From positions 41,149 to 105,148 of the forward strand of contig NZ_JAUTXR010000125.1 of NCBI RefSeq assembly GCF_030658505.1: a stretch of 64,000 nucleotides of DNA. The letters are read 5' to 3'. The notes under the pieces were generated by a model. The model saw only the letters and a program-made list of their open reading frames with translations. It did not search any database and had not been told where the DNA came from. Made by a program: the position numbers and the translations under genes. Origin of the DNA: Stenotrophomonas raiganjensis (SeqCode). GTDB taxonomy: Bacteria > Pseudomonadota > Gammaproteobacteria > Xanthomonadales > Xanthomonadaceae. Positions 41,980 to 48,831 of the stretch are shown in pieces (position 1 is the first letter of the stretch; every line of letters begins with the position of its first letter).

Positions 41980-42730
41980 GGGTTGCTCCTGCGGATGGCT
42001 GGGCGACAGGGATCACGGGCAGCGACAGGCCGGCGGCCATGGTCTGCTTCAGGGATTCGTTGGGGTCGTGACCGGCGGCGATCAGGTCCAGCAGCTGCTG
42101 GCGCACCTGCAGCCAGCCCTGGACCGACAGCGGGCGGCGGATCGCGGCGCGGTGGCGGACGAACCGGGCCAATTGCTCGCGGTCGACGCCGGTCGGCGTG
42201 CTGCCGAAACCGGCCAGTTCGCGGTCGACCTGCTCGCCGGTCAGGGCCAGCGGATCGGCCTCGCGCTCACACTCGCGGGGTGAGGGTTGCTCTTGGTTGC
42301 TTTTGGTTGCTCTTGGTTCGGGTGCAATAGCTGTTGCACCCTTTTCGACGCCGTTTTGCACCCTTTCCTGCGTCGTTTTGCACCCTTCGGAGGCCTTTTT
42401 TGCACCCTTTGCAAAGGGTGCAATTTCTGCACCCTTCATCCATTCGGGGTTGATCCGGTACTGGCGGGTACGGCCGCCCTCACCGAACCCGCTGCGACGG
42501 CCACCGATGCCGGCGTTTACCAGCAGCAGCCAGCCGGATTGCTCCATGCGGCGCAGCTGGTACTGCACCGAACGCTCCGACTGCCGGGTCTTCTCGGCCA
42601 GCCGTGCGATCGACGGGAAGATGTGCGTACCGTCGTCGTGCGCGTGGTCGGCCAGCGCCAGGGCCAGCAGCATCTCGCCGCCACCGTTCGGATAGCGGTC
42701 GAAGACCATGCCTGTAACTCGTGCGCTCAC
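41834..42730 (-). CDS. Replication initiator O-like, winged helix, carries the origin iterons
   Basis: 298 residues. The N-terminus has a winged helix (MLLALALADHAHDDGTHIFPS, SIARLAEKTRQSERSVQYQL, about 20-65). A low-complexity middle (about 95-145) coincides with the DNA iterons at 42,320-42,434. The C-terminal part probably contacts the P-like loader. Same logic as lambda O with the origin inside the gene. Confidence 0.82.
   Translation of the reverse strand: MSARVTGMVFDRYPNGGGEMLLALALADHAHDDGTHIFPSIARLAEKTRQSERSVQYQLRRMEQSGWLLLVNAGIGGRRSGFGEGGRTRQYRINPEWMKGAEIAPFAKGAKKASEGCKTTQERVQNGVEKGATAIAPEPRATKSNQEQPSPRECEREADPLALTGEQVDRELAGFGSTPTGVDREQLARFVRHRAAIRRPLSVQGWLQVRQQLLDLIAAGHDPNESLKQTMAAGLSLPVIPVAQPSAGATHASPQHGSADRTEQLEQQFYAQRRGGGHGGGAGFEPGDVVDAEFAVVG
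42287..42319. repeat. Short T/G-rich direct repeats beside the iterons
   Basis: Three tandem copies of a GGTTGCTYTT-type unit (about 11-12 bp) lie next to the iteron block. They form an A/T-richer strip that could be the unwinding region of the origin. Confidence 0.5.
42320..42434. other. Replication origin iterons within the O-like gene
   Basis: TTGCACCC occurs at 42,334, 42,356, 42,378 and 42,400, exactly 22 bp apart, with a variant CTGCACCC at 42,427 and inverted copies GGGTGCAA at 42,320-42,327 and 42,416-42,423. The spacing puts the sites on one face of the helix, as for iterons bound by an initiator. Embedding in the initiator gene matches lambda oriO. Confidence 0.82.
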
Positions 42731-42731
42731 G

Positions 42732-43046
42732 TCAGATCCCCAAGGCCAGGTTTTGGCCCGGTGCGACCGGCCACCAGGTGCACGCCGTGCGGCCGCTGAC
42801 CGCGCACGGCTTGTTCGGGCCGCGATACACCCTGCCCTCCTTCATCAGCTCAGGAAGTCGGCGGGCGAGCATGTAGCGGTCCAGGCCAGTGGCCTGCGAC
42901 AGCTCGTTGCTGGTCATGCCGGCGTTCTGCGCCACCGCACGGGCGGCCTTGTCCTGCTGCACGGCCTGCAGGCCGCTGCTGACCACGTGCGCGGCAGCAG
43001 CGTGGCTGGTGTCGATATCGGCGCTGCGCGCCGGGAGGCTGTTCAT
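42732..43046 (-). CDS. Small winged-helix protein upstream of the O-like gene
   Basis: 104 residues. MTSNELSQATGLDRYMLARRLPELMKEG (about 44-71; first 20 being the helix-turn-helix) is a strong winged-helix/MarR-like pattern. Likely regulatory. Confidence 0.72.
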   Translation of the reverse strand: MNSLPARSADIDTSHAAAAHVVSSGLQAVQQDKAARAVAQNAGMTSNELSQATGLDRYMLARRLPELMKEGRVYRGPNKPCAVSGRTACTWWPVAPGQNLALGI

Positions 43047-43573
43047 CGCTTCGCCCTCCCCTTTCCTGCAGCGCGAGCCACGTTGCGCTCCAGGCGGTGC
43101 GCCATCGTGCGCAGGGCGCGGACCTCGCTCACCATCAGCTCGGCCTCGTCGCTGTCGATGCAGCGGTCGGACATGGCCTCCACGGCCGTGCCCGAGAGCT
43201 TGCCCACCCGCGAGGTAATCTCCAGCAGCTTCGTCTGGATGGCGCCGATCTCGTCCGACCAGCCGCCTTCCGGCGGGGGCGGGACCACGTCCACCGCCAT
43301 GCCGAACTGGCCGGCCAGCGCCTGCATCCACTCCAGCGCGTACTCGCAGCCGCCCGCCTTCTCCTGCATCCACTCGGTCAGCAGTTCGGCGTGCTCGATC
43401 GTCAGCGACTCACCCTCAAGGCCGCGCAGCTTCGCGCGCAGCGTCTCCGGGTGCATCGACTTGCCGCGGCGGTCGGCCAGGTAGGCAGCTGCATCGGCCA
43501 CGCCGCCGGGCGTCTTGCGCACGGAGTTGTAGAGCACGTCCAGCCAGTTCAAAGAAGAGGTTCGGCAAGTCAT
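43043..43573 (-). CDS. CII/CP76-like phage regulator
   Basis: 176 residues. LDVLYNSVRKTPGGVADAAAYL then HPETLRAKLRGLEGESLTIEH is the helix-turn-helix of the CII/CP76 regulator family, with a helical C-terminus (about 110-176). First gene of the leftward operon after the Cro group. It should influence the lysis-lysogeny choice. Confidence 0.78.
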   Translation of the reverse strand: MTCRTSSLNWLDVLYNSVRKTPGGVADAAAYLADRRGKSMHPETLRAKLRGLEGESLTIEHAELLTEWMQEKAGGCEYALEWMQALAGQFGMAVDVVPPPPEGGWSDEIGAIQTKLLEITSRVGKLSGTAVEAMSDRCIDSDEAELMVSEVRALRTMAHRLERNVARAAGKGRAKR

Positions 43574-43725
43574 GGGTCACCTTGGGGAGACAGGTGTTTC
43601 AAGGTTTTTCGGGGCATTGCGGCGGCGCATCATGTGCGCCATGGACAACTACTCAGGGACGACTGGCGCCGCCCTCCTTGCGCTACGCTGGATGTGCCAA
43701 CAACCAAGCCCACAAGGAGGGCGAC

Positions 43726-43920
43726 ATGGAGTCGTTGAAGCAGGTCATTACGGAAGTCAGGGCTTTGCAGGCGGTGGTCGGAGTGCTCACGCGTGCGAAG
43801 GCCGACGACGAACAGTTCCGGGACGAGGTCATCAAGCTGGTGAACCACATGGCCAAAGAGCTCACGCCCAAGGAGGGCGAGGACCTGCGGATCGCAGCGC
43901 AGATGCTCATCGACCAGTAG
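43726..43920 (+). CDS. Small helical protein opposite the leftward operon
   Basis: 64 residues, almost all helix (LKQVITEVRALQAVVGVL; EVIKLVNHMAKEL). ATG 43726 has a very strong ribosome site (aaggagg). It lies plus-strand between cII- and cro-like genes, the same place as 2,428-2,643 of prophage 1. Transcription would run against the leftward operon. The 152 bp upstream (43,574-43,725) hold no other gene and probably its promoter. Confidence 0.68.
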   Translation: MESLKQVITEVRALQAVVGVLTRAKADDEQFRDEVIKLVNHMAKELTPKEGEDLRIAAQMLIDQ

Positions 43921-44116
43921 TCGATTCGGTCAACAGCCGGGCCTCTTCGGCCACGCGACGGGCTTTCACTTCGTCGTTCTCTGCGCAGAACGCAGCCCAG
44001 GCGGCGTCTGATTTGGCCTTCGCTGCAGCTGCCCGCTCCTTCTCTGCACGGGAAGGAGCGTTCAGCCAGTCACGGAACCACACACGGAAATTCCACTTAT
44101 CGGACAGCGCGCGCAT
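43907..44116 (-). CDS. Small basic helical protein after cro
   Basis: 69 residues, starting MRALSDKWNFRVWFRDWLN, then a charged helix (AEKERAAAAKAKSDAAW). The gene starts one base after the Cro-like stop. Its end overlaps the stop of the plus-strand ORF by 14 bases. Unknown function. Confidence 0.62.
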   Translation of the reverse strand: MRALSDKWNFRVWFRDWLNAPSRAEKERAAAAKAKSDAAWAAFCAENDEVKARRVAEEARLLTESTTGR

Positions 44117-44117
44117 A

Positions 44118-44612
44118 TCAAGCCACCTCCAGGGGGGCGTAGCGGTTCTCGTCGGGGTCGTGCGGCGCGGGCTGCGCCTGCGGTTGTTCCTGCACACCCA
44201 GCAGGCGCTGGATCTCCGGCAGCGCCGGCAAGGCGCCCTCTTCCGGCCAGCCCTCAACCTGCTCCACTGGCAGCTTCAGCACCTTGGCCAGCTGCTTGTC
44301 GTTCGCCACGCCCAGCCGAGCGCGCAGAGCGCGCTTGCTCATGCGGCAGTCCAGCTCGCCACGGATCTGCTCAACCACGGTCGGCTGGGGTTGATCCTGC
44401 GCTTCAGAGGCCGCGCCAGGACCGAACACGTCGGGTCGAAGATCGTGCCGGGAGACGCCAGTCACCTTCTCAATGGCGATGCAGCGCTCGGCCGGCACCC
44501 TCTTGCGGTCGTACCAGCCAGAAACGGACGGGGCCTTGATGCCCAGGAGGCTGGCCAGCGCGAGCTGGCTGCCGGCTGCTGAAACGGCTTTATCGAGAGC
44601 GGTCATGTCCAT
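44118..44612 (-). CDS. Cro/YdaS-like repressor, extended
   Basis: About 164 residues. The N-terminal helix-turn-helix (ASLLGIKAPSVSGWYDRKR, about 20-38) with VPAERCIAIEKVTGVSRHDLRP is the YdaS/Cro pattern. A second helix-turn-helix-like half (SKRALRARLGVANDKQLAKV) follows, making it longer than a typical Cro. It starts 11 bp from the nearest operator and diverges from the CI-type gene. ATG 44612 or 44606 may be used. Confidence 0.78.
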   Translation of the reverse strand: MDMTALDKAVSAAGSQLALASLLGIKAPSVSGWYDRKRVPAERCIAIEKVTGVSRHDLRPDVFGPGAASEAQDQPQPTVVEQIRGELDCRMSKRALRARLGVANDKQLAKVLKLPVEQVEGWPEEGALPALPEIQRLLGVQEQPQAQPAPHDPDENRYAPLEVA

Positions 44613-44622
44613 GCGAGCCAAA

Positions 44623-44686
44623 TTAGCCTAAAGCTATCGGTCATGCAATAGCCAATGGCTAGTTGGCGAAATTAGCCATCAGCTTT
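44623..44686. promoter_or_regulatory. Tripartite operator of prophage 2
   Basis: Three 15-bp sites fit TTAGC-N5-GCTAA on either strand: 44,623-44,637 (TTAGCCTAAAGCTAT), 44,648-44,662 (ATAGCCAATGGCTAG) and 44,672-44,686 (TTAGCCATCAGCTTT), spaced 25 and 24 bp. They fill the gap between the Cro-like and CI-like starts. The core differs wholly from that of prophage 1. Confidence 0.82.
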
Positions 44687-44697
44687 TCAATACACAC

Positions 44698-45402
44698 ATG
44701 CGACCAGTCGACGAAATTCGCAGGGACAACCTGCGCGCCCTGATATCCCGCCACGGCGGCCAGAGAGCCTTTGGCGATGCAGCCGGCATCAAGAGCCCTG
44801 CCCAGATAAGCCAGTGGGTGAACGGCTCCAAGAACTCTGCGACGGGAAAGCCGCGCGTCATGTCGGGCGCAACCGCGCGGGCTATCGAGACCTCTCTGGG
44901 ACTGTCGCTGGGCTGGCTTGATACGGAACACGACTCTGACCAGGTCAAAGCGCCTCCCGTCCCATCACCTGAGACGACCCCGGGTTACGTTCGCTTCGAA
45001 CTGTTTGAAGGGGGCGCGGGAATGGGTGCGGGACTGGTGAATCAGGATTTCCCAGAGGTGGTTAAGACCATTGAGCTGGCCGAATGGGAAGTCCGCAGGA
45101 AGCTCGGCTACCTCCCCAGGCCCGGTCGAATCCAGCTCATCACTGGTCGCGGTCCATCGATGCGACCGAAGCTGGAGGACGGCGACATAGTCTGGATCGA
45201 CACCAGCTGTGACTACTTCGACGGCGATGACTACTACCTGATCAACATCGGCGGCGAAACCCAGATAAAGATGCTGCAAAAGCGCGGGGATGGTCTGTAT
45301 GTGGTCAGTGTCAATTCTGACTTCCCGGCCTATCGACCCGATCCTGGTGATGTAACCGTGCTAGGCAAGGCTCTGCTGCATGCCGGCGTGCGGAAGTTCT
45401 GA
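44698..45402 (+). CDS. CI-type repressor of prophage 2, S24 peptidase domain
   Basis: 234 residues. The N-terminal domain has the helix-turn-helix QRAFGDAAGIKSPAQISQWV (about 22-41). The S24 domain has GPSMRPKLEDGD (Ser154) and QIKMLQKRG (Lys191). It should bind the TTAGC-N5-GCTAA operators and be cleaved on SOS induction. It is only weakly similar to the prophage 1 repressor in the DNA-binding domain, in line with different operators. Confidence 0.93.
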   Translation: MRPVDEIRRDNLRALISRHGGQRAFGDAAGIKSPAQISQWVNGSKNSATGKPRVMSGATARAIETSLGLSLGWLDTEHDSDQVKAPPVPSPETTPGYVRFELFEGGAGMGAGLVNQDFPEVVKTIELAEWEVRRKLGYLPRPGRIQLITGRGPSMRPKLEDGDIVWIDTSCDYFDGDDYYLINIGGETQIKMLQKRGDGLYVVSVNSDFPAYRPDPGDVTVLGKALLHAGVRKF

Positions 45403-45444
45403 TAGCTTCACCCCCCGAAATCTTTGAACAGCGAATCTTTACGA

Positions 45445-45858
45445 ATGGATTGGAAGACGAGCATTGCCGTCGTGGGAGCTGCGGCAGCCATTGCGGCAGT
45501 CGGCTATTGGTCGCTTGGCCAGCGCAACGCCCGCGCAGAATTTGAGGCCAGCGTCCCCGTCTGCGTGACTGCAGAAGAGTGCGAAGCCGCCAGGAACGCA
45601 GCGCGGCATTGGGTGACCAGCAACACTGTCCTTCCCATACAGACCGATCTCCCCGTGTTGCTGCGCACTCAGCGCCCGAACCCGGAACTACACGGCGCAT
45701 CCGCTCCCGCAATGACTGTCACCTACGCAACGGACGCCGCGGGAAAAACCCGTATTGAGTTCGCTGCGGAATGCGGCTCTCCAACCGGTTGCTCAACCTG
45801 GGAGCTCGGCTCGGTCTTCAATGGCGCCGTGTCGCAGGCCATCCGAAGCGCGCAATAG
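45445..45858 (+). CDS. Membrane-anchored protein cotranscribed with the repressor
   Basis: 137 residues with an N-terminal membrane segment (IAVVGAAAAIAAVGYWSL) and a soluble, probably periplasmic domain with four cysteines (CVTAEEC; CGSPTGC). ATG 45445 or the TTG at 45424 may be the start. Its place 42 bp behind the repressor matches the membrane protein behind the prophage 1 repressor. Lysogenic conversion or superinfection exclusion is possible. Confidence 0.65.
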   Translation: MDWKTSIAVVGAAAAIAAVGYWSLGQRNARAEFEASVPVCVTAEECEAARNAARHWVTSNTVLPIQTDLPVLLRTQRPNPELHGASAPAMTVTYATDAAGKTRIEFAAECGSPTGCSTWELGSVFNGAVSQAIRSAQ

Positions 45859-45908
45859 CCAGCAATTAATGAATGGATTCAGTTTCGTTCATACTTTGCA
45901 TTAGATGA

Positions 45909-45951
45909 TTAGCTTTTGGCTATTGCCATCATCATAGCTTTAGGCTAATTT
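45909..45951 (+). promoter_or_regulatory. Rightward promoter with two operators, prophage 2
   Basis: Operators TTAGC-TTTTG-GCTAT (45,909-45,923) and ATAGC-TTTAG-GCTAA (45,934-45,948) lie 25 bp apart. A possible promoter, TTGCCA (45,923-45,928), 17-bp spacer, TAATTT (45,946-45,951), overlaps both. Repressor binding here would silence the rightward operon, including the DGR and integrase. Confidence 0.75.
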
Positions 45952-46001
45952 CACTCCGTCGCCCCAAGAAAGACCCATCCGGGTCGGAGCACGGAGAATT
46001 C

Positions 46002-46226
46002 ATGGCAACCCTCGTCCTCGGCTGCAGCCAGGCAGCCATCGCAGTCACCGCCGACGGCACCAGCGGCCGCGTCATCACCCACATGGGCAGCGCAAAGCTG
46101 CACCTCACCCCGTGGGAAGCCGACCAGCTGGCCCAGGAGCTGCAGCGCAAGGCGCAGCAGCTGCGCGTCGGCGCCGCCACCGCGCAGCAGTGCACCGATG
46201 CTCTGAGCGGCCAGGTTCACGCATGA
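46002..46226 (+). CDS. First gene of the prophage 2 rightward operon
   Basis: 74 residues, beta then helix (WEADQLAQELQRKAQQLR). Ribosome site cggag upstream. Not recognised. Confidence 0.68.
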   Translation: MATLVLGCSQAAIAVTADGTSGRVITHMGSAKLHLTPWEADQLAQELQRKAQQLRVGAATAQQCTDALSGQVHA

Positions 46227-46435
46227 TCGCTGCCGCCACCTACCCGCTCGCCCAGCGCGCGGCAGCTGCCGCCGGCATCGTCGACCGCGCCGGGCGCCGC
46301 TGGGGCCTCCTCCCCAACCAGGTCATCGCCGCCGCCAGCTTCGCCGCCAATGCCGTCCTGCGGCAGGGCAAGAGCGCTGCAGGCGCCGTCGCCGACGCTC
46401 GCCGCGCAGCGCGCGCACAGGCAGGTGCTGCATGA
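46223..46435 (+). CDS. Small Ala/Arg-rich protein
   Basis: 70 residues, helical. ATGA overlap on both sides. Unknown. Confidence 0.62.
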   Translation: MIAAATYPLAQRAAAAAGIVDRAGRRWGLLPNQVIAAASFAANAVLRQGKSAAGAVADARRAARAQAGAA

Positions 46436-46653
46436 GCGCCCATGTCGATGTGCTGGCGGTGATGGACATTGCCGCAACCTCCATTGAGCACAGCGGTGGC
46501 AATGTCGCGTACCTGCGACAAGCCCGCGCCGCAGTCGCCGAGCTGATCGAGGCATCCGGCGATGCCTTGCAGGCAACTCCGGGTGCCAGCCAGATCAACG
46601 CCAATACGCGGTTGATGGCCGCGCTGGCTCGTGTCAATGGCGGTGCCGCATGA
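46432..46653 (+). CDS. Small helical protein, 73 residues
   Basis: LRQARAAVAELIEASGDALQ and a short C-terminus. ATGA coupling on both sides. Unknown. Confidence 0.65.
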   Translation: MSAHVDVLAVMDIAATSIEHSGGNVAYLRQARAAVAELIEASGDALQATPGASQINANTRLMAALARVNGGAA

Positions 46654-46937
46654 CCGTTCGGACGCAAGGGCCCTGGGCATACCAGGAGCAGAGCGATGCT
46701 TACACGCACATCGTGCGCGGACCCAACAACCGTTTCATCTGCCAGCTTTCCCAAGACAGCTCGGGCGAGAGCGAGAGAACCGCACGCCTAATCTCTGCCG
46801 CGCCGGAAATGCGCGACGAGTTGCAGATGCTCTGCGACGTACTCGAAGCAGGGGCAGATCCTTTGCCAGTGGAGGTTGAGGCCCGAATTGCCTTCGCGCG
46901 AGCGGCCATCGCCAAGGGCAACGGCGAGCAGCCATGA
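46650..46937 (+). CDS. Early-operon protein with an ARLISAAPEM motif
   Basis: 95 residues. First half beta (QGPWAYQEQ, HIVRGPNNRFICQLS), second half helical after ARLISAAPEM; same family as 5,034-5,369 in prophage 1. Role unknown. Confidence 0.7.
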   Translation: MTVRTQGPWAYQEQSDAYTHIVRGPNNRFICQLSQDSSGESERTARLISAAPEMRDELQMLCDVLEAGADPLPVEVEARIAFARAAIAKGNGEQP

Positions 46938-47263
46938 CCGACCCAGACTTCTTCGCCGCCATGGCCGTCGGCATCCCGCCCATCACCCCGCCAGGAGCAA
47001 TCCCCATGACCCAGCTGAAAGCCTTCTACGTCGACGATATGCCGACCATCTACGCCGCCGAATCCATCGAGCACGCCGCCGAACTGTACGAAACCGATTG
47101 CGGCGAAGCGCCCGCAGATGGCTACCCCTATCAGGCATCGGAGCAGGATCTGGACATGCCGGTGCCGGAGACCGATGAGAACGAGCAGCCCACTGGCGTC
47201 ATGACCACAATGCGTGCATGGCTGGCAGAAGCCGAGCCCGGCTTCTTGTGTGGGGCCGAGTGA
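46934..47263 (+). CDS. Hypothetical acidic protein
   Basis: 109 residues. The core YVDDMPTIYAAESIEHAAELY is globular and acidic. Start ATG 46934 or 47007 is possible. Unknown. Confidence 0.66.
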   Translation: MTDPDFFAAMAVGIPPITPPGAIPMTQLKAFYVDDMPTIYAAESIEHAAELYETDCGEAPADGYPYQASEQDLDMPVPETDENEQPTGVMTTMRAWLAEAEPGFLCGAE

Positions 47264-47505
47264 TGCGCCACCTGGCCCTGCCCTTCTACTGCGCCGTCGT
47301 CGTCGGCCTCCTGATGGCGCTGCTCGCGCGCGCCATCTACACCGGCGCTGCCTCCTTCATCCTGATCGCCCTGGCCGGCATCGCCTACTTCGGCTGGCAC
47401 GGCTGGAACGACGCCCGCCGCGGCTGGCCCGCCTTCCGCGCCGAAATGCAGCGCCGCACCGATGAGCGCCGCCGCCGGGCCATGCCCGCCGACGACACGC
47501 ACTGA
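47263..47505 (+). CDS. Small membrane protein, 80 residues
   Basis: Two hydrophobic spans (LPFYCAVVVGLLMALLARAI; FILIALAGIAYFGW) and a basic tail. ATG 47263 shares a base with the previous stop (TGATG). The next 79 bp (47,506-47,584) hold no gene. Unknown. Confidence 0.66.
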   Translation: MRHLALPFYCAVVVGLLMALLARAIYTGAASFILIALAGIAYFGWHGWNDARRGWPAFRAEMQRRTDERRRRAMPADDTH

Positions 47506-47584
47506 GCAACCGCCCGGCCGGCGCAACCGGCCTCCCACGCCGGCGGGACTTCCACACAGCCGGCAACCCATCACAGGGAACCGC

Positions 47585-47779
47585 ATGCGCAACCAACTCG
47601 ACATTTTCGACCACGACCCGGCGCGCCTCGCAAAGGCCAACCGCGACGCAGCCGAGCATGCCCTGACTGACGTGCAGTTCTCCCACAAGGTCCGCCAGGA
47701 ACGAGCAGCCCACTACACCGCCGAGGCGGAGCGGTTGGAAGCCCTGGCAGCTCTCTGCAGTCCAACCCGCGCCGCCTGA
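47585..47779 (+). CDS. Small helical protein upstream of the DGR
   Basis: 64 residues, MRNQLDIFDHDPARLAKANR start, rest a charged helix. Ribosome site (aggga) present. Unknown; lies 27 bp before the DGR target gene. Confidence 0.65.
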   Translation: MRNQLDIFDHDPARLAKANRDAAEHALTDVQFSHKVRQERAAHYTAEAERLEALAALCSPTRAA

Positions 47780-47806
47780 CGGCGGTCACCACAGCAACGC
47801 GAGGAA

Positions 47807-48361
47807 ATGACGTTGAACGCCATCACCATCCGCACCAAGGGTGAAGCGGAGATCTTCATCTCCGGCGAAACCCTCCGCCCTGGGCACCTGATCGAGCTCG
47901 ATGCCGATCAGTCCATCCACCAGTACGCCACCGGCCACACGAAGCTGTTCGCCGACGGCAACAGCGCTGCGGGCACCGATCCGCGCACCGATCATGTCGC
48001 TCTGATCGATCACTCCACGGGCCTGATGTGGGCCGTGAAGTCCATCGGCGACAACGATGGCGATCCGATGAGCCAGGCCGACTGCGAGAAGGCCTGCAGC
48101 GAGCTGCGCCTGCTCGGCCACGACGACTGGCGCCCGCCCACCCGCGCCGAGCTGTCCGCACTGGTCGATGAAACCCGCCACGAGCCAGCCATCGATACCG
48201 CGCTGTTCCCCGGCGTGCTGTCCCGCTGGCACTGGACCAGCACGCCCTGCGCCTGGTCCTCGGCGTCCGCGTGGGGCGTCTATTTCGGCGACGGCTACGT
48301 CGGCTACCTCCACCGCGACGGCAGCGGGTTCGCGTTGGCCGTGCGTCGTGCCGGTCAGTGA
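47807..48361 (+). CDS. DGR variable protein, DUF1566/C-type-lectin-like fold
   Basis: 184 residues. Residues about 65-184 fit DUF1566: DHSTGLMWAV (about 68-77), ADCEKACSELRLLGHDDWRPP (abridged to the DWRPP core, about 105-109), ALFPGVLSRWHWTSTP (about 132-147). The last 36 residues are the variable repeat, beginning AWSSASAW and ending FALAVRRAG. DUF1566 domains take a lectin-like fold that displays variable residues. ATG 47807 is close to its ribosome site (gaggaa), so TTG 47813 may be the true start. What it binds is unknown. Confidence 0.88.
   Translation: MTLNAITIRTKGEAEIFISGETLRPGHLIELDADQSIHQYATGHTKLFADGNSAAGTDPRTDHVALIDHSTGLMWAVKSIGDNDGDPMSQADCEKACSELRLLGHDDWRPPTRAELSALVDETRHEPAIDTALFPGVLSRWHWTSTPCAWSSASAWGVYFGDGYVGYLHRDGSGFALAVRRAGQ
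48250..48355 (+). repeat. DGR variable repeat (VR)
   Basis: 106 bp, ungapped against the template at 48,893-48,998 with 90 identities. All 16 differences are at template A (changed to G, T or C). Invariant ends: 25 bp at the 5' side (48,250-48,274) and 31 bp at the 3' side (48,325-48,355), the latter playing the role of the initiation-of-mutagenic-homing region. The next base is C in VR and G in TR. VR ends at the gene's last codons. Confidence 0.97.
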
Positions 48362-48387
48362 TTTGATTTTCTGCTGAGGCTTTCTCG

Positions 48388-48831
48388 ATGACTTCCCGCT
48401 TCCAGCCCCCACCCATCATCAAGGCCGCCGAACGCATGGCGGTCGAGATCGAAAACGCCGTGCGCCGGTTCGCCCGCTACCACCGCTATCAGATCGGTAG
48501 CGACCTCCGCGCGCGTGCCCAGCAGGTGTTCATCAACGCCAACAACGCCTGGCGCGAACGCGCCGAGCAGGCGCGATGGGTGACGGTGCTGGTGCGGGAT
48601 ATCGATGCCCTCAAGCAGCTTCTGCAGATTGGCAAGGGGGTTGGCGCGTTCGCCAGCTTCCGCCAGTTCGAAGTGCTTATTCGCCTGGCAGAACAGCTGG
48701 GCTCCCAGGCTGGCGGCTGGCGCCGCCACCTGGCTGGTTCCTCCCATGCCCAGAATGCGCAAGCCGATGGCGCCGCGCAGCGTGGCAAGAAACTGAGTAC
48801 CCGTACCGCCCTCGCGGGGGCCAACTCATGA
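48388..48831 (+). CDS. avd: DGR accessory variability determinant (Avd)
   Basis: 147 residues, basic and mostly helical: MAVEIENAVRRFARYHRYQI (about 16-35), then long helices consistent with the four-helix bundle of Avd. In Bordetella phage DGR it forms a pentamer that binds reverse transcriptase and template RNA. It lies between target and RT as there. The stop overlaps the RT start (ATGA). Confidence 0.92.
   Translation: MTSRFQPPPIIKAAERMAVEIENAVRRFARYHRYQIGSDLRARAQQVFINANNAWRERAEQARWVTVLVRDIDALKQLLQIGKGVGAFASFRQFEVLIRLAEQLGSQAGGWRRHLAGSSHAQNAQADGAAQRGKKLSTRTALAGANS

Noticed and set aside
42320..42434. Regularly spaced repeats resembling a small CRISPR array
   Set aside because: The conserved unit is only 8 bp, copies occur in both orientations and they lie inside a coding gene for a replication initiator, which fits iterons. 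No cas genes are present.
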